From positions 1 through 64,000 of the forward strand of contig NZ_CANMNP010000011.1 of assembly GCF_947499295.1 (NCBI RefSeq): a DNA stretch of 64,000 bases, written 5' to 3'. Positions 62,956 to 64,000 of the stretch are shown here, in pieces (the stretch's first letter is position 1; every line of letters begins with the position of its first letter). This DNA is from an uncultured Roseibium sp. (GTDB lineage Bacteria; Pseudomonadota; Alphaproteobacteria; Rhizobiales; Stappiaceae). Made by a program: the position numbers and the translations under genes. The notes under the pieces were generated by a model that was not told the origin of the DNA, ran no database searches, and saw nothing but the letters and a program-made list of their open reading frames with translations.

Positions 62956-64000
62956 CTAGACGACTTCAAACCAGGTGTTCATGCCTGCTGCCGCATGTTC
63001 CAGCATATGGCAGTGAAACAGCCACTTGCCCGGATTATCTGCCACAAAAGCAATCCTGGCGCTTTGACTTGGGCCAATTGCAAACGTGTCCCGCCAGGGC
63101 TGACCGTCATCGATCGTCGCACCTTCCCGTTCGATGACCCTGAAATGATGGCCATGGATATGCATCGCGTGCAGAAATGAGGTGTCGTTGAGCACTTCAA
63201 GAATAACGCTCTCGCCGCGCTTTATCTTGAAAAATGGATCTTCCGCGAGATTTGCGACACCATTGAATGCCCAGAGCTGTCCGGTTCTCGGAAAGTCTTC
63301 ACCCGTCAGGACCTTGCCATTGTAGACAGTCTCGACCATGCGCCCCATGGCGCCGCCGGTCATGTCGATTGTGTATGTCTTCGCGTTGGTGAGGTCAGGC
63401 TCCGGGATTGGATTTGGTACCAATGGGAGGAACGCTTTCCTGGTGTCCTGACGGCCTTGAACCTTAAAGAACGCAAAGGGATAGGGAGTGTCGCCCGATA
63501 GCTCTTCAAACGCGAAATCCCTTTCCGGTGTCACCAACAGATCCATTCGCTGCGCCGGTGAGAGCAGCAGGGGCGAGTAAGCAGGTTTTTCAGGTTTCGG
63601 AAGTGGTTGACCATCATAGGCCAAAACCAACGCACCAAAACTTTCCGGGGCGATCGAAAAGATCCTTGCGTTGGCAGCGTTAATCAGTCGGAGCCGATAG
63701 GCTTGCCCTTCCTTCAATTCGAAATTCGGGCGGCTTCTGCCGTTGACCGTGAGATAGTTGCCGAACCGGCCACCATGGCTCCAGTCCATCAAATGACCAA
63801 GACTCGCGACATCAAGACTGCCGTCCTTTTGAAGACGCCAGTCATCGATTACTAATGTCAGATCATGTTCCGGATCGAAGGCCGGAGTCGCTTCGTCGAC
63901 AATGAGGGGACCATAAAGCCCGCGCGCAACCTGATTCCAGCTCTTGTTGTGTGCGTGATACCAGTATGTCCCTGCGTCGGGAACCACAAAGTCATATTCA
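62956..64000 (-). CDS. Multicopper oxidase, C-terminal part, cut by window edge
   Basis: The 5' end lies beyond 64000; about 348 residues are seen, and the reading frame stays open to the edge (the GTG at 63987 is internal). This part has WYHAH (a type 2/3 copper ligand motif of domain 1), HAMHIHGHHF near the end of the middle region and HCHMLEHAAAGM at the C-terminus (type 1 and type 3 ligands). Such CueO/CopA-like oxidases turn toxic Cu(I) into Cu(II) in the periplasm. It heads a minus-strand operon with the small copper proteins, DUF411, the transpeptidase, cytochrome c and the DsbA-like protein. Confidence 0.93.
   Translation of the reverse strand, partial: EYDFVVPDAGTYWYHAHNKSWNQVARGLYGPLIVDEATPAFDPEHDLTLVIDDWRLQKDGSLDVASLGHLMDWSHGGRFGNYLTVNGRSRPNFELKEGQAYRLRLINAANARIFSIAPESFGALVLAYDGQPLPKPEKPAYSPLLLSPAQRMDLLVTPERDFAFEELSGDTPYPFAFFKVQGRQDTRKAFLPLVPNPIPEPDLTNAKTYTIDMTGGAMGRMVETVYNGKVLTGEDFPRTGQLWAFNGVANLAEDPFFKIKRGESVILEVLNDTSFLHAMHIHGHHFRVIEREGATIDDGQPWRDTFAIGPSQSARIAFVADNPGKWLFHCHMLEHAAAGMNTWFEVV

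Overview
The window looks like chromosomal DNA of a marine-type alphaproteobacterium. The core order ubiB-ubiE-mutM-enoyl-CoA hydratase-rpsT-(rhodanese)-dnaA-dnaN-recF-gyrB is the classic alphaproteobacterial dnaA neighbourhood. Cyclic beta-1,2-glucan synthase, an HWE/HisKA_2-type kinase and GANTC motifs also fit this class. A Roseibium/Labrenzia (Stappiaceae) relative is my best guess. It rests on protein style and synteny, not on a database search.

Layout. (1) 0.2-2.6 kb: MAPEG membrane protein, TetR regulator, OsmC-type thiol peroxidase and a GntR/FCD regulator, with a perfect 8-4-8 operator-like palindrome between osmC and gntR. (2) 2.6-15.3 kb: ubiquinone genes ubiB and ubiE, then mutM, enoyl-CoA hydratase, rpsT, a rhodanese, dnaA, dnaN, recF and gyrB, with several clear intrinsic terminators. 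(3) 15.3-20.2 kb: a GGDEF/EAL protein with a degenerate EAL half, an RlpA-like protein, an orphan terminator that may belong to a small RNA, and an iron-sulphur (6-4) photolyase. (4) 20.4-23.1 kb: tRNA-Arg(CCG), followed by a phage- or plasmid-style helix-turn-helix protein and an M48 protease. This may be the worn remains of a tRNA-associated island. (5) 23.1-35.8 kb: PRC-barrel protein, a 43-residue basic protein, the 2865-residue cyclic glucan synthase, a transglutaminase-like protein, an orphan sensor kinase and small membrane proteins. (6) 36-45 kb: NhaA, a Crp/Fnr regulator, a second transglutaminase-like protein that lacks the expected His, small coupled genes and hflK-hflC. (7) 45-47 kb: gene-poor DNA with a decayed IS3 transposase.

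(8) 47-54 kb is a Cu/Ag efflux locus. It has a periplasmic adaptor carrying five C-terminal CusF-like repeats, a CusA-type pump with the three-methionine site intact, and two separate CusF-like proteins. (9) 59.7-64 kb is a second copper-linked operon, on the minus strand: multicopper oxidase, two small metal-associated membrane or secreted proteins, a DUF411 protein, an L,D-transpeptidase, a cytochrome c and a DsbA-like protein, most of them coupled by short overlaps. Together these two loci would move Cu(I) out, oxidise it and handle periplasmic thiols and envelope stress.

(10) Between the two copper blocks lies the most unusual gene, a lone reading frame of about 1337 residues at 55442-59455 on the minus strand. 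It encodes an N-terminal STAND/NACHT-like NTPase, a very long central region that looks like helical repeats, and a C-terminal PD-(D/E)xK-type nuclease domain. Its make-up matches the logic of single-gene antiphage sensors, but with the effector at the C-terminus. It is my main candidate for an undescribed system. The DNA around it is gene-poor and includes a perfect 28-bp palindrome just upstream of the gene.
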